This document shows, piece by piece, positions 45,391 to 54,985 of a DNA stretch of 64,000 nt. Under the pieces are notes generated by a model, which worked only from the letters and a program-made list of their open reading frames with translations, was not told where the DNA came from and did not search any database. This stretch comes from Rheum nobile (taxonomy: Eukaryota; Streptophyta; Magnoliopsida; Caryophyllales; Polygonaceae). The stretch spans positions 1,815,001-1,879,000 of the forward strand of contig WOAB01000152.1 of assembly GCA_027886185.1 (NCBI GenBank), given 5' to 3'. Made by a program: the position numbers and the translations under genes. Every line of letters starts with the position of its first letter. Position 1 is the stretch's first letter.

Positions 45391-45753
45391 AATTTTATAT
45401 GTCCGTTTTTTGGGCTTTTGGAGGGGCAAACGATGTCCGTTTTGGACGAATTTTATATGTACGGGCTCGTATTGAAATTCTCTACATGATTATGGGGCAA
45501 AAACTTTTTTTTTTGTATGTGCGTTAAGCCTTAACGCACTGCTACAGTGTCATACGTTAAGGCTTAACGCACAGATACAGTGTCATTTTGGGCCTGTCTC
45601 CCTTGGCCCATTTTAACCTGTGCGTTATGCCTTAACGCACAGGTGGTACCCCTGAATTTTCCGAAAATGCCTCTTCTGTCCCTTGTGCGTTAAGACATAT
45701 CGCACCCCACCCATACGTTAAGGCTTAACGCATATTTTGGTTTGCATTTAGAC

Positions 45754-45929
45754 AATTTTTCGTGTGTATATATCTTTTTCCTATAAATATAGTTGCATCA
45801 CGAAGATTTTATTCAAGAATCCGTACATAGTTGTTAATGGTTTTTGTTTTTTGGTTCATAGAGGTACTCAAACCATTACAACTAGAGAGGGAGATTCGGG
45901 TTATGAGATCATGGAATATCATGCTTGCC
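45754..45929. other. short gap, possible exon scrap
   Basis: GGTTCATAG then AGGTACTCAAACC could be a splice acceptor and exon that continues across the hAT-like insertion at 45930. The translated piece matches no family I recognise. Confidence 0.3.
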
Positions 45930-46395
45930 TAGGGTTGAGCATCAGTCCAAACCCGGTCCGGACTGGACCGACCCGGACCGGATCGGAACCCGGAACACCA
46001 AAAATGGTGGACCGGAACCAGGACCGAAAATATCCGGTCCGGACCGGACCGGGTCCGAACCGGTCCGGTTCGGTCCAGTCCTATTTGGATCGGATTTGGA
46101 CTGGTTTAGGGTTTTATTAAATTTAAATGGGTTTTATTAAATTTAAATATAATTTACTTATATTTATACATAAGAAAACCCCACAAATCTAAATATAATT
46201 TACTCTTAAATATAATTTATCATAAACCTCAAATGTAAAAAAACCTAAAATTTTAAGATTTTTTAAAAACACCAGATCGGACCGGACCCAGAATTTCAGA
46301 ATTCCCTGGACCGGAAACCGGACCGGTTAGGACCGGTCTGGTCCGGTCCGGTCCAAATTTCCGGGTCGAACCGGACTGAAATATGCTCAACCCTA
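45930..46395. mobile_element. hAT-like non-autonomous element (466 bp)
   Basis: Perfect inverted ends: TAGGGTTGAGCAT at the left and ATGCTCAACCCTA at the right. Inside are GGTCCGGACCGGACC-type repeats in each arm and an AT-rich centre. The flanking 8-mers TGCTTGCC (45922-45929) and TGCTTAGC (46396-46403) match at 6 of 8 positions, fitting an aged hAT 8-bp target duplication. No coding capacity. Confidence 0.82.
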
Positions 46396-46403
46396 TGCTT
46401 AGC

Positions 46404-46629
46404 TGGCAAGACTTCACATTCGTCGTTGCAATGTAAATCCGGCCACTTTGATACGAGTACCATTTAATTCTTAATAAAGGTATTGAATATCCGAACTTGG
46501 TCATATCTAGATGATTGATCCATGTGTAGTGTGACGTACTTTATTTTGGTCACATGTAGAGTGACATATTAATTTGAAAACTGCATTGTCCCATTAACTT
46601 CCATTGCATTAATAGTAACTATTTCATTT
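46404..46629. other. short gap, no gene recognised
   Basis: Balanced-composition sequence right of the hAT-like element, then AT-rich up to the LTR at 46630. The first 40 bases could continue the exon-like scrap at 45860-45929. Confidence 0.3.
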
Positions 46630-47454
46630 TGTTGGAACATTGACGTTTTCTCTGGTTTTGATGATAATAAACACCATTAATGTTTATGGTTTGTATTGTT
46701 TCTATGAGTTTCAGGTTTTATGAAAGAATTAGGGAATAATGAAAAAGAGAAAGCAGAGAAGATCTAAGGAACGTTGCGGAAACAAGAAACAGTTACGCGA
46801 AAGCAAAATTGAAGAATGAAGCGTGCGTATATTTCATATAAGAAAACTTTTATACATGGAAACAACATTTAAGGAACAACACGGAACGCAAGAAGTGCCA
46901 GTTGTTCCCAAGTGAAGACAGTTATATATGGAAACCATATTTGAAGATCTACTCGGAGAGAGAAGAGAAAAATAGTGTGTCTTAGGATAGTTTTTTATAT
47001 GGAAACTATGTGTTTATGAGCTGAATTCTTTAGATGGAAAGAAAATCTTTCACCGTTACCTTATATAGCGGGGTTGCTAACTATTTGGTAATTTGGTAAG
47101 AGATCTTTTCTACCTCTATAAATAGATGAGTTTACATTGGGGAAAGGTATCTCAGTTATCACATTGAAGACTACAAGGAGTTTATTGCAAAGTTGAGATC
47201 CGAGATCCAAGGCAAGGTACGGGTTTGTACTTGATTGCTTAGGGTTTTCTTTATGTTCTTGTATCATTGAGAGTTGATTGCACTCAAAGTCTTGTAACCT
47301 AGGGTATAGGTGAAGAGAAGACTTGTGAGATTGTACAATTCTTAATAATACAAGTATACGTTTGAGAACTTTGTTGTTACTTTGAATCTTTGTTTATTTC
47401 CGCTGCCTAGGGAACAGTCACACCATTCCCTGTCTAACACACTACGATTCAACA
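46630..47454 (+). repeat. 5' LTR of the second Sirevirus-like element
   Basis: 825 bp, TG...CA. It is similar in layout to the 926-bp LTR at 26193 but clearly another family. Near its 3' end AGGGAA (47409-47414) and TTCCCT (47426-47431) form a short inverted repeat, in the same position as the GGGAACAAA hairpin of the other element. Confidence 0.85.
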
Positions 47455-47456
47455 GT

Positions 47457-47468
47457 TGATATCAGAGC
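47457..47468 (+). promoter_or_regulatory. primer-binding site (initiator Met tRNA type)
   Basis: TGATATCAGAGC, one base different from TGGTATCAGAGC, 2 bp after the LTR. Confidence 0.82.
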
Positions 47469-47513
47469 AGGTTTGCTCTAGATTGTGTGTTCTTTTCAGA
47501 TTCACAGGTAACA

Positions 47514-47940
47514 ATGTCTTCGACTCATGAAGTTGGGCTTGGGAACAACAAACCACTGTTCCTGTCTATCGGTGGAAAGTTCCAACACTGGAAAGACGTC
47601 TTCACGGACTGGATGAAGAGTAATGACTACCAATGCTGGAGAGTCATTGAGGTTGGTGAAGAAAAAGTTGATGAAGATGTAATCAAAGGAACAACACCTT
47701 GGAGCCAAGATGATTTCAGAATCATGGAGAAAAATTCTAAGGCTCGTATGTTTATCAACAACGTTATCAGCATTGAAGATGCATCCAAATTACACTCTTG
47801 TGCAACTGCCAAAGATATGTGGGCAGCCTTGGAACAGATGTACATGGGAAGTTCTGATCTTAGAGAGCTTGATCGTTTCCAAGCAAAGAAAGATTTCTAC
47901 AACTTCGCCATGATCGATGGTGAGACTGTTTCCTCCTATC
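47514..47940 (+). pseudogene. Gag, segment 1 (copia UBN2-type)
   Basis: The start is taken at MSSTHEVGLG (ATG 47514), not the upstream frame opening. The segment has FQHWKDVFTDWM, then MWAALEQMY and FQAKKDFYNFAM, the order seen in UBN2-type Gag of copia elements (retrovirus-like capsid). It is open for 142 codons up to the gypsy insertion at 47941. The missing rest is at 57457-58015 and 62900-63633. Confidence 0.85.
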
Positions 47941-50385
47941 TGTGATACCCCGTATTTTTGTAAGGTTATTTTGGGAATTTTGGAATTCTCCCGAGTACCC
48001 GTTTAGTACGTCGGATTTTATTCAGGTAGCTTGAGACATTCTGTAATGTGCTCTGTATCTGTAATATTTTTCTCAGTGAAATAAAATACAGATGACGTAC
48101 TTAGGAAGTTTATACGCGTTCGCATACGATAATTTTTATCCCGGGTTAATGTCTTGCTCGTTCAAAAGCTGAATGGGCGGGAAAAGGCAAAAACGGCGAC
48201 CGTCGTACAGTAACGGCGCCCGCCGTCACTAGGCCCGAGGTGTCAGGCCGTCGTCTCCAACTCTGGGCTCGCCAGGGCTAGGAACGGCGACCGCCGTAAT
48301 TACGGCGCCTGCCGTGGCCCGCCGTAGGCAAAGTTGCGGCGCCCGCCATGATTACCCAGAAGTCATTACCCGTTGGTCGCCGGCGAGCTCTGGCCGCGCC
48401 GATCTAGCCCTGCTCGGCCTCGTCTAGGGTGATGATGATGTTCCCATTGCTTTGGCTATAAAAGGAGGTGTTGGGGGAAGGGTTTTGAGCCATCCTAGCA
48501 CCGAATCTCTGCCAAAATTTCGCCTCGTCGGAGTGTTAGTTTCGCCGGATTTCGGAAGCTTCGTTGGTGTCGGTTGGTGGTGTTTCCAGAAGCCCTTGTG
48601 AAGCCTTTTGGTTGCCTTTGGAGGTTGGAACCCAGGCAAGGCAAAAAGGGGTCGAAACGCGCATCATTTGGGTGAGTTTTTCTCTCGTTCTGTCATCGGA
48701 GTTCTTCACGGCGACCGCCGTGATGAATGCGGCGACCGCCGCCAAGAACGGCGACCGCCGCCAGTGCCCAGAATGCCTTTGTGGCTTTGGCTTGGTTGGT
48801 TGTCGTCGTGGCGTCTTTCCTTTCGATTTCTTTCGCCGTTTTTAGATTCGTACTGTTGTTATGTCGGATCTAACTTAGGGTTCCTTTTATGGGTCGACTC
48901 GAAGGTCGTTGTGCTGTCGGAGCTATACCCGTGTCGAGCCCGGAATCTCGTCGTTGTCGTTAGGCTTGTTTCTATTCTGCGGATTAAGGCAAGTGGCGGT
49001 TCGCTCTTGCTCATCGTTTCCATATTTACATTGATTATCAGTCATTTCAATTGATTAATTAATTTGGAACGATTATTACTGTGTTCATCTGGAAGTGATT
49101 TATAAACTGTTTTGAAAATCATATAATAGGTTGTATATCTGTTAGAACAACGCTATTATCTGTGATCGCCTTTCGGGCCTTTATATGGATTTATTCTGTA
49201 ACTGTAATTGTGTTGTATCTGTGTGGTTAGCACTATAGTTAGGAATGTACTCGGACTTCGTCCGGTCGTTTCTTTATAATCTGGTATCAGGGTGACTCGT
49301 CTCCATCTGGTACTATTCTAAGATCATGATCGGTCTCTTTCACAAGTGTGTAGAGACAGGACACTTAGCTGGTGTCACAAACCTTCCGGTGTACGTCACT
49401 CTCGATGAAACGTATACTAAGATATGTCGTCCCAATGGTGGGGTACACATGTAAAAGTCTAATAATGTGATGTGTGGTTTGTAATATAAATCAGATAAGT
49501 GCTACTCGACGCACATAATTAATAAACCTTCGGTGAGTAGTGCAACTATGTTATAGTGCAGCTAGGAAAACTCGTCTCGACTTTGATCATAGTACGTTCT
49601 CTTTCCAATATGGACTCGCTGTATGCGGTGAGGTTGGTCGTGAACCGAAGCATCTCAGTCAACTTTTAAATCATTATTGTATGATTCTGTAAACATTCCA
49701 GATTTGTCATAATTCCTTAAAGATTCATTTCCGTTGGAGTCTTCTTTCGAGTCGATTTCTGTGAAGATTCAGTCTTCCAGAATCTTCTCTTGTGCATACC
49801 TCTTGTTTATTCCAGTAGGAGTATGATGGTTGACTATCGTCATCGATTGTTATTCGAGAAGCGATGAGTCTAACCTAATATGACTGCTTCGAACCATTCT
49901 GCTTTGTACCCTTGCTAGTCTATTCAAGTAGACTAACCCATGAACTTTGTTCTCTGCATGTGGGCTGGTGTCATCCGTTCGATTCGGCACATCAGATAGA
50001 AAGTAGCTCAGAAGAATAGAAGGACTATGGAGTCGACGGTGGTTTTCGAATGTTTGAGTTATTTCGTTAATCAGGTTGAGATCTTTTGGACAATGACTTT
50101 GGTTGTAATGTATTTTATAAGACTTCCGTTGTACCCTACTTTATAAGACTTCCACTGTATTTGGTTTAAACTCTGTGTTAGCCTATTCGGGATTGGGTTG
50201 TAATCCCGTAACTCATGTTTCCTTGACAATGTTATGTTTTGTAATTGAATGCTTTGATCATTATGTATCATTTGTATTTCTTAAATTGTATTTAAACGGT
50301 AAAGCCTTGGGTGATCTCGATAAGGAACACTGGGGTCACTGGCGGTAATACCTTTCCAAAAGGGTTAAGTTTTGGGGGTGTTACA
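47941..50385 (+). repeat. 5' LTR of Tekay-like element
   Basis: 2445 bp, TGTGATACCCC...GTGTTACA. It carries eight copies of ACGGCG(A/C)CCGCCGT-type motifs: five before the TATA box (48192, 48212, 48284, 48302, 48336) and three after it (48708, 48730, 48748). TATA is at 48457. Confidence 0.93.
48457..48463 (+). promoter_or_regulatory. TATA box in 5' LTR
   Basis: TATAAAAGG within GGCTATAAAAGGAGG, flanked on both sides by the CGGCG(A/C)CCGCCG motif clusters. Same position in the 3' LTR at 55502. Confidence 0.72.
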
Positions 50386-50389
50386 GTTT

Positions 50390-50401
50390 TGGTATCAGAG
50401 C
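50390..50401 (+). promoter_or_regulatory. primer-binding site (initiator Met tRNA)
   Basis: TGGTATCAGAGC, 4 bases after the LTR end. Confidence 0.9.
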
Positions 50402-50596
50402 CAGGTTTTTAAAACGGGTTTGGGGATTTTACAAACCATTTTTCCGTTTTTGAAAATGCTTTAAAAGGGGCTCTGAATTTTCAAAGTGAAAAGAATTTGA
50501 AAACATCGTTCATAGTCATGTCTTCTATATAGTCTGATGTAGTAAGTTTGCTTCTATATCTAGAAAGACTAACTCTATCCTTGTCGCCCGAAGGAT

Positions 50597-51297
50597 ATGT
50601 GTGCATTCCTTTCTCTTCAGAGGGACTCGGAAGAAGCCGAGATGGCTCCGCCATCTCTAGATAGGCTTGAGTTCCCGATTCCCTCGTCGTGTTTTGAGGT
50701 CGGTGAACCCGGTAGTCCACCCGAAGAGGTGAAGACCATACTCCCTGAGTCGGTAGTGCTAGTGTCCGACGAGGTCGTGATTCCTGTGGAAGAGCCTATA
50801 GAGGAGCCAGGTGGATGAGACAGTTGAGCGTGATCGTGATCGTTGGAGGGCAAGGCCGTGAGAGTCAATGGGTACACCAGTTGTGGTCCCGACTCAACTA
50901 GTCAGGTCGAGGCCCCAAGTACTAGAGGAACGATTGGAGGTCAAGGTCAGCGCCTTTATGAGATGCGTGAGGCTGATGGACCAAATGATCGAATTGCTCA
51001 AGGTACTCTATACCTTTATTCTACTCCTGTGTGTATATTGTTGATTTGGGTGCTACCCATTCTTTCATTTCGGAGAGTTGCGTTAGTAAGGTAGGCTTAA
51101 TTTGCAACAAAGCGTGTGAGCCTTTCGTTGTAAATCTTCCTAATGATGAACATTTGGTTGGAACCAAGGGTCTGCCAGAATTTTCGATTACCATTCAGGG
51201 TAAGAAGTTCGAAGCAGATTTGATCTGTATAGCCATGGCTCCATACGACATTATTCTCGGTATGGCTGACGTGTCATGGGGCGGTAATCGATTTTAG
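50597..51297 (+). pseudogene. Gag scrap and aspartic protease of Tekay-like element
   Basis: The first 73-codon frame (50597-50818) is acidic and Pro-rich with no Gag core. Around 50990 the sequence joins protease, read in the 51031-51297 frame: DLGATHSFIS (normally Asp-Ser-Gly; Ser is replaced by Leu next to the catalytic Asp), LPEFSITIQGKKFEADLI and YDIILGMADVSW, the usual RVP_2 order. The catalytic Asp is kept but the substrate-loop Ser is lost, and the frame ends in TAG. The Gag capsid and knuckle are missing. Confidence 0.78.
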
Positions 51298-51332
51298 TTC
51301 AAGAACTGTGACGGTGTCATCTGAGGGCCAGT

Positions 51333-51898
51333 GTGTGCAAATTCAAGTGTCGGAATGACACTGATAACGACAGTCTTATCAATGCGATGGCTGCGTTTAA
51401 GCTACTTCGACAAGGTTGTGTCAGGTACATTTGCTATCTGGATCCGCCCACGAAAGATGAACCACCAGTTCTTGATATTCCTGTTATTTGTGAATTCTCG
51501 GATGTTTTCCGGAGAATATTCCTGGATTTCCCCCGCATCGTGTCGTGGAATTTTCTATTGTACTCGAGCCTGGTACCGCGCCGATTTCTAAGGCACCGTA
51601 CATGATGGCTCCTGTGGAGATGCAAGAGTTGAAGAAGCAACTTGAGGATCTTCTTGACAAGGGTTACATAAGGCCGAGTGCATCGCATTGGGGTGCTCTA
51701 GTTTTATTTTGTCAAGAAGAAAGATGGATCGTTTCAACTTTGTATCGACTATCGAGAGTTGAATAAAGTAACGATCAAGAACATATATCCTTTGCCAAGG
51801 ATTGATAATCTATTGGACCAACTACAAGGAGCAAAAGTCTTTTTCAAGATCGATCTGAGATCTGGATACCATCAACTCAGGATTCGTGAGGCAGATTA
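51333..51898 (+). pseudogene. reverse transcriptase N-terminus of Tekay-like element
   Basis: Frames in three phases read EFSDVF, then LEPGTAPISKAPYMMAPVEM and QLEDLLDKGYIRPSASHWGA, then (after a shift near 51715) VKKKDGSFQLCIDYRELN, YPLPRIDNLLDQL and FFKIDLRSGYHQLRI, the first fingers and palm of gypsy reverse transcriptase. TAA at 51896-51898 ends it, before the YxDD active site. No later motifs follow. Confidence 0.85.
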
Positions 51899-54250
51899 AG
51901 GCAAGGCGCCTATGAAATTGTGATAAGTCACCCCGACGGAAGGGAAGCTTTGTACACGTGGTAGTACTTAGCAAGGTTTCTAGAATGGGGAGCGATGACT
52001 TGTGTCAATAGTCTCCCTAGTTTCGTATTTTGTCTGTTCATTCGAGACCCCGTGAGTGCCGGAAACAGTATAGGTCCTGTATGGATAAAGACTGTCAGGA
52101 CTCATAGAGGAGGGGTAATGTATGTAGCATAGATGTTCGTTCCCTATATGGTTAACACCAGGGTCGACTCTATTATTTAATTCTAGATCCATTCATAAGA
52201 TTCTTTCTTCATATCTGGAATAATGATACATCAGTATGACTTTAATCGTTTCCTTAGCTGAACTGGCGAGTGTTATCTCGTAGGCTAAGTTTTACCAAAA
52301 AAAAATTTTGGTGTCTGAACACATGTGAGTGGTTAAATGACCTATGGGATCTGAGGGCTAAAATCTCATATGTGTACCCTAAACATTTGTTCTAATATAG
52401 TATATAGGGATGAACTATATAAGGATCAGAATGCCTCATTGTAAGGTCATGCTGTAGGCATTGATTTGGACAGACTGCTGAGAAGGAGATGTATAAGAGG
52501 GATAGTTGATAGGGAACTTGTTTCCTCTATTACGACCAGTGTAGGACAATGGTTAAGGTTTGCTTTTGAGAAGCCAAGTGTGCAAAGTCATAGGTATTAT
52601 TTTGGAAGATCTATTCGAAGTTTCGTTTTGAGGTCAGTTATGAGGCTTCCTTAAGAGAAGCGATATAAGGATTAGACAGAGAGTGATTGATGTCTATTAT
52701 GGAGATTTGATGTCACGTTTAGGGAAATTAAGTGATTAGGCACAACAGTGCTAATCGATTTATTGTGATCTTGTTTCAAGGAAACTAGAGGCCTGAGTTG
52801 GCAGTGAACTTTAGGGCCAAATGATTGAATTTGAGAAGTTGTCCTTTCAGGGAATAAAGAGTTATGACACTTGGGAATTTACAAGATTCGATATTTGGAC
52901 TTTATGTGAATGGGCCATCCATAAGGCGTATAGAACAACCTTGTTGGAAAGAGCAGGTTGTGAAGTTACTGTGTTAGGAAGAGGCCACTTTAATGGAAGA
53001 ATTACAGTTTAAGGATCGATCATGTTGATGATTTCGATAAACTGAAGGATTTGGTACATAGATTAAGTTTATGTATTCTTAAGGAGTAAGGTAACCATGT
53101 TACTCGTATTAAAGGATTAAGACACAAGTGATTGATTCGGTTGGGAATGAATCATTTAGCAATATGATACTTTGAGGTTATATGAGTAAGCTCTCATGTG
53201 ATTGATTTGAGGAGCATACGAATAAGTGTTATGATTATTATTGGAGAAAGTATAGAATTCTTAAAGGATTTAAGTTAGAAGTGGCATAAGGTCAAGCTTA
53301 CTTCCAGATAAATGATGGAATTGTAAGAGGTACCTTTAAGGAAATTAAGGATGTTATGTTTCGAGGTTACTAAGAGTTGATAATGTGATTATAAGGAATT
53401 AAGAGGTGAACTTGGGGATTTTTTATTTAAGGAAATTGGAAGGGAGATGTGTGTTCTCCTATTAAAGGTACAATAATGTCGTTATGATAATTTTGGAGAC
53501 CATTATTATATAGTGGTCAGGATCTTGTGGATATAGTAAGAGTGATTACATGGTATATTATATAGAGATGAGGTTGCGGATTATATCAAGTGGACTTGAG
53601 AGAAAGAGGTAACCCAAGTTGGTTAAGGTAATCATATAACACGTTCGGGTGAGACAAGAGTATAATCCTATGGAATGGATTAGTGAATCATGTTGAGGTA
53701 ATCAGACATAGATTGTGGTATTGCTGTTTGTGGGATCTTATGAGTAAAGATTGTGAGATAGAGATTTGGCATAAGGGCCAAAGATGATTAAGGTAGCAAG
53801 TGAATCGTTTATGTAAGGTCCGTATGACAAGTGGAGATACTAAGTAGTAGTACTGTTGATTTCTAAGTATTTATTCAAGGACTAGATGGTCAAAGGAGGT
53901 TAGTAGAAAGATGTTGTATTCTTCTGTGCAAGAATATTAAGGTCCTTAGGAGTAATAAGGCATAACAACAAGGTTACATTGGAGATTTTTGTAATGGATT
54001 CAGGATCGAATAGATAGTTCGATGTTGGCAATAAAGGTTATGAAGACCTAATTGGTTAAGGATACCGACCTAAGGAGGTTTGGGTATATACTTCAAGAGA
54101 AGTTTAGAGGTAAGAGCATATGTATTCTCATGATTTAAGTATAGCGAGTCTTTGGTGGTGATCATGACTTTGAGTATGGTCACGAGTTAGTACAAGTATA
54201 GTGTATGGAGAGAGGTTATGCTGAGATCCTGTGTACTCGATCGTCTGACT
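51899..54250. other. 2.35 kb of unrecognised non-coding sequence in place of pol
   Basis: Between the cut reverse transcriptase and the integrase end there is sequence with no open frame over about 70 codons and no RNase H or integrase motif. It is rich in stop codons and in TTAAG/GGTTA words on the plus strand. It may be extremely decayed pol or a replacement (as in LARD-type derivatives). Confidence 0.55.
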
Positions 54251-54952
54251 AGCTGGGAGGACAGCCTGAGTCTGATTGAGTTCATAATACAATAATAACG
54301 GACATGCTGCTATCAAGATGGCTTCATTCGAGGCTTTGTACGATCGAAAGTGCAGATCTCCGATTCGTTAGGACGATAACGCCGACAAGATTCTGCTTGG
54401 ACCAGAGTTGGTCGAGTGGACAACTGCAGATATTGCTTTGATCAGGCAGAGAATGTTGACTGCTCAGAGTCGACAGAAATCTTACGCAGATAAGAGGCAT
54501 AGGAATGTCGAGTTCGAGGTTGGCGACAAGGTCTTCGTCAAGGTGTCGCCTTCCAAAGGAGTTTTCAGGTTTGGTAAGCGTGGGAAGCTTAACCCTCGCT
54601 ACGTGGGACCGTTCGAGATTCTGGATAGGGTGGGAACCTTAGCGTACCGCTTGGCGTTGCCGCCATCGGCTCACCCGGTGCATAACGTGTTCCACGTATC
54701 TTTACTCAGAAAGTATGTGCCAGATGAGTCTCATGTGCTTAGCTATGAGGACATCGAGATTCAAGCTAATGGTACTTATGAAGAGTTGCCCGTACGCATT
54801 TTGGAGCGTCGGGAGAAGCGTTTGCGCAACAAGATCATGCCGTTGGTACGAGTGTTGTGGTCCAAGTCAGGGACCAAAGAAGTTACTTGGGAGACGTGGG
54901 AAACCGAGTCAGATATGCTCAGGCGTTTTCCCGAGTTATTTTCGGCCTAAGT
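54251..54952 (+). pseudogene. integrase C-terminal region with chromodomain-like tail
   Basis: Starts with SWEDSLSLIEF (54251), then after a shift KMASFEALYDRKCRSPIR, a TAG at 54369-54371, and an open 181-codon stretch to TAA: KSYADKRHRNVEFEVGDKVF, KLNPRYVGPFEIL, HNVFHVSLLRKYV. The end, ILERREKRLRNK with VLWSK and TWETWE, is the chromoviral tail of the Tekay clade, which can direct integration to heterochromatin. This part is in one frame and well kept, unlike the region before it. Confidence 0.85.
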
Positions 54953-54974
54953 TTCGGGGTCGAAACTCCTTTTA

Positions 54975-54985
54975 AGGGGGGGAGA
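54975..54985 (+). promoter_or_regulatory. polypurine tract
   Basis: AAGGGGGGGAGA directly before the 3' LTR start at 54986; the plus-strand primer. Confidence 0.85.

Larger units (their letters stand above)
42415..45753. mobile_element. long-TIR element C with inverted 41-bp satellite and promoter-like cargo
   Basis: Inverted ends read GTCTATATGCAAAC on the left (present twice, at 42415 and 42437) and GTCTAAATGCAAAC on the right. They are followed inward by about 320 bp of inverted similarity: GCGTTAAGCCTTAACGCA palindromes, TCATGTAGAGAATTTCAATA, then CGTCCAAAACGGACATCG and CCTCCAAAAGCCCAAAAAAC. Between the TIRs lie a 2 kb satellite (42835-44883) and a 0.5 kb non-repetitive segment with a TATA box. 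Long TIRs plus captured unique sequence suggest a Pack-MULE-like element, but no 9-bp target duplication was found at either candidate left end, so the superfamily is open. Confidence 0.72.

Noticed and set aside
48564..49054. Plus-strand frames of 93-155 codons in both Tekay-like LTRs (also 55609-56120)
   Set aside because: They sit in the LTR downstream of the TATA box, differ in length between the two LTRs, and have no domain. They read as LTR leader sequence.
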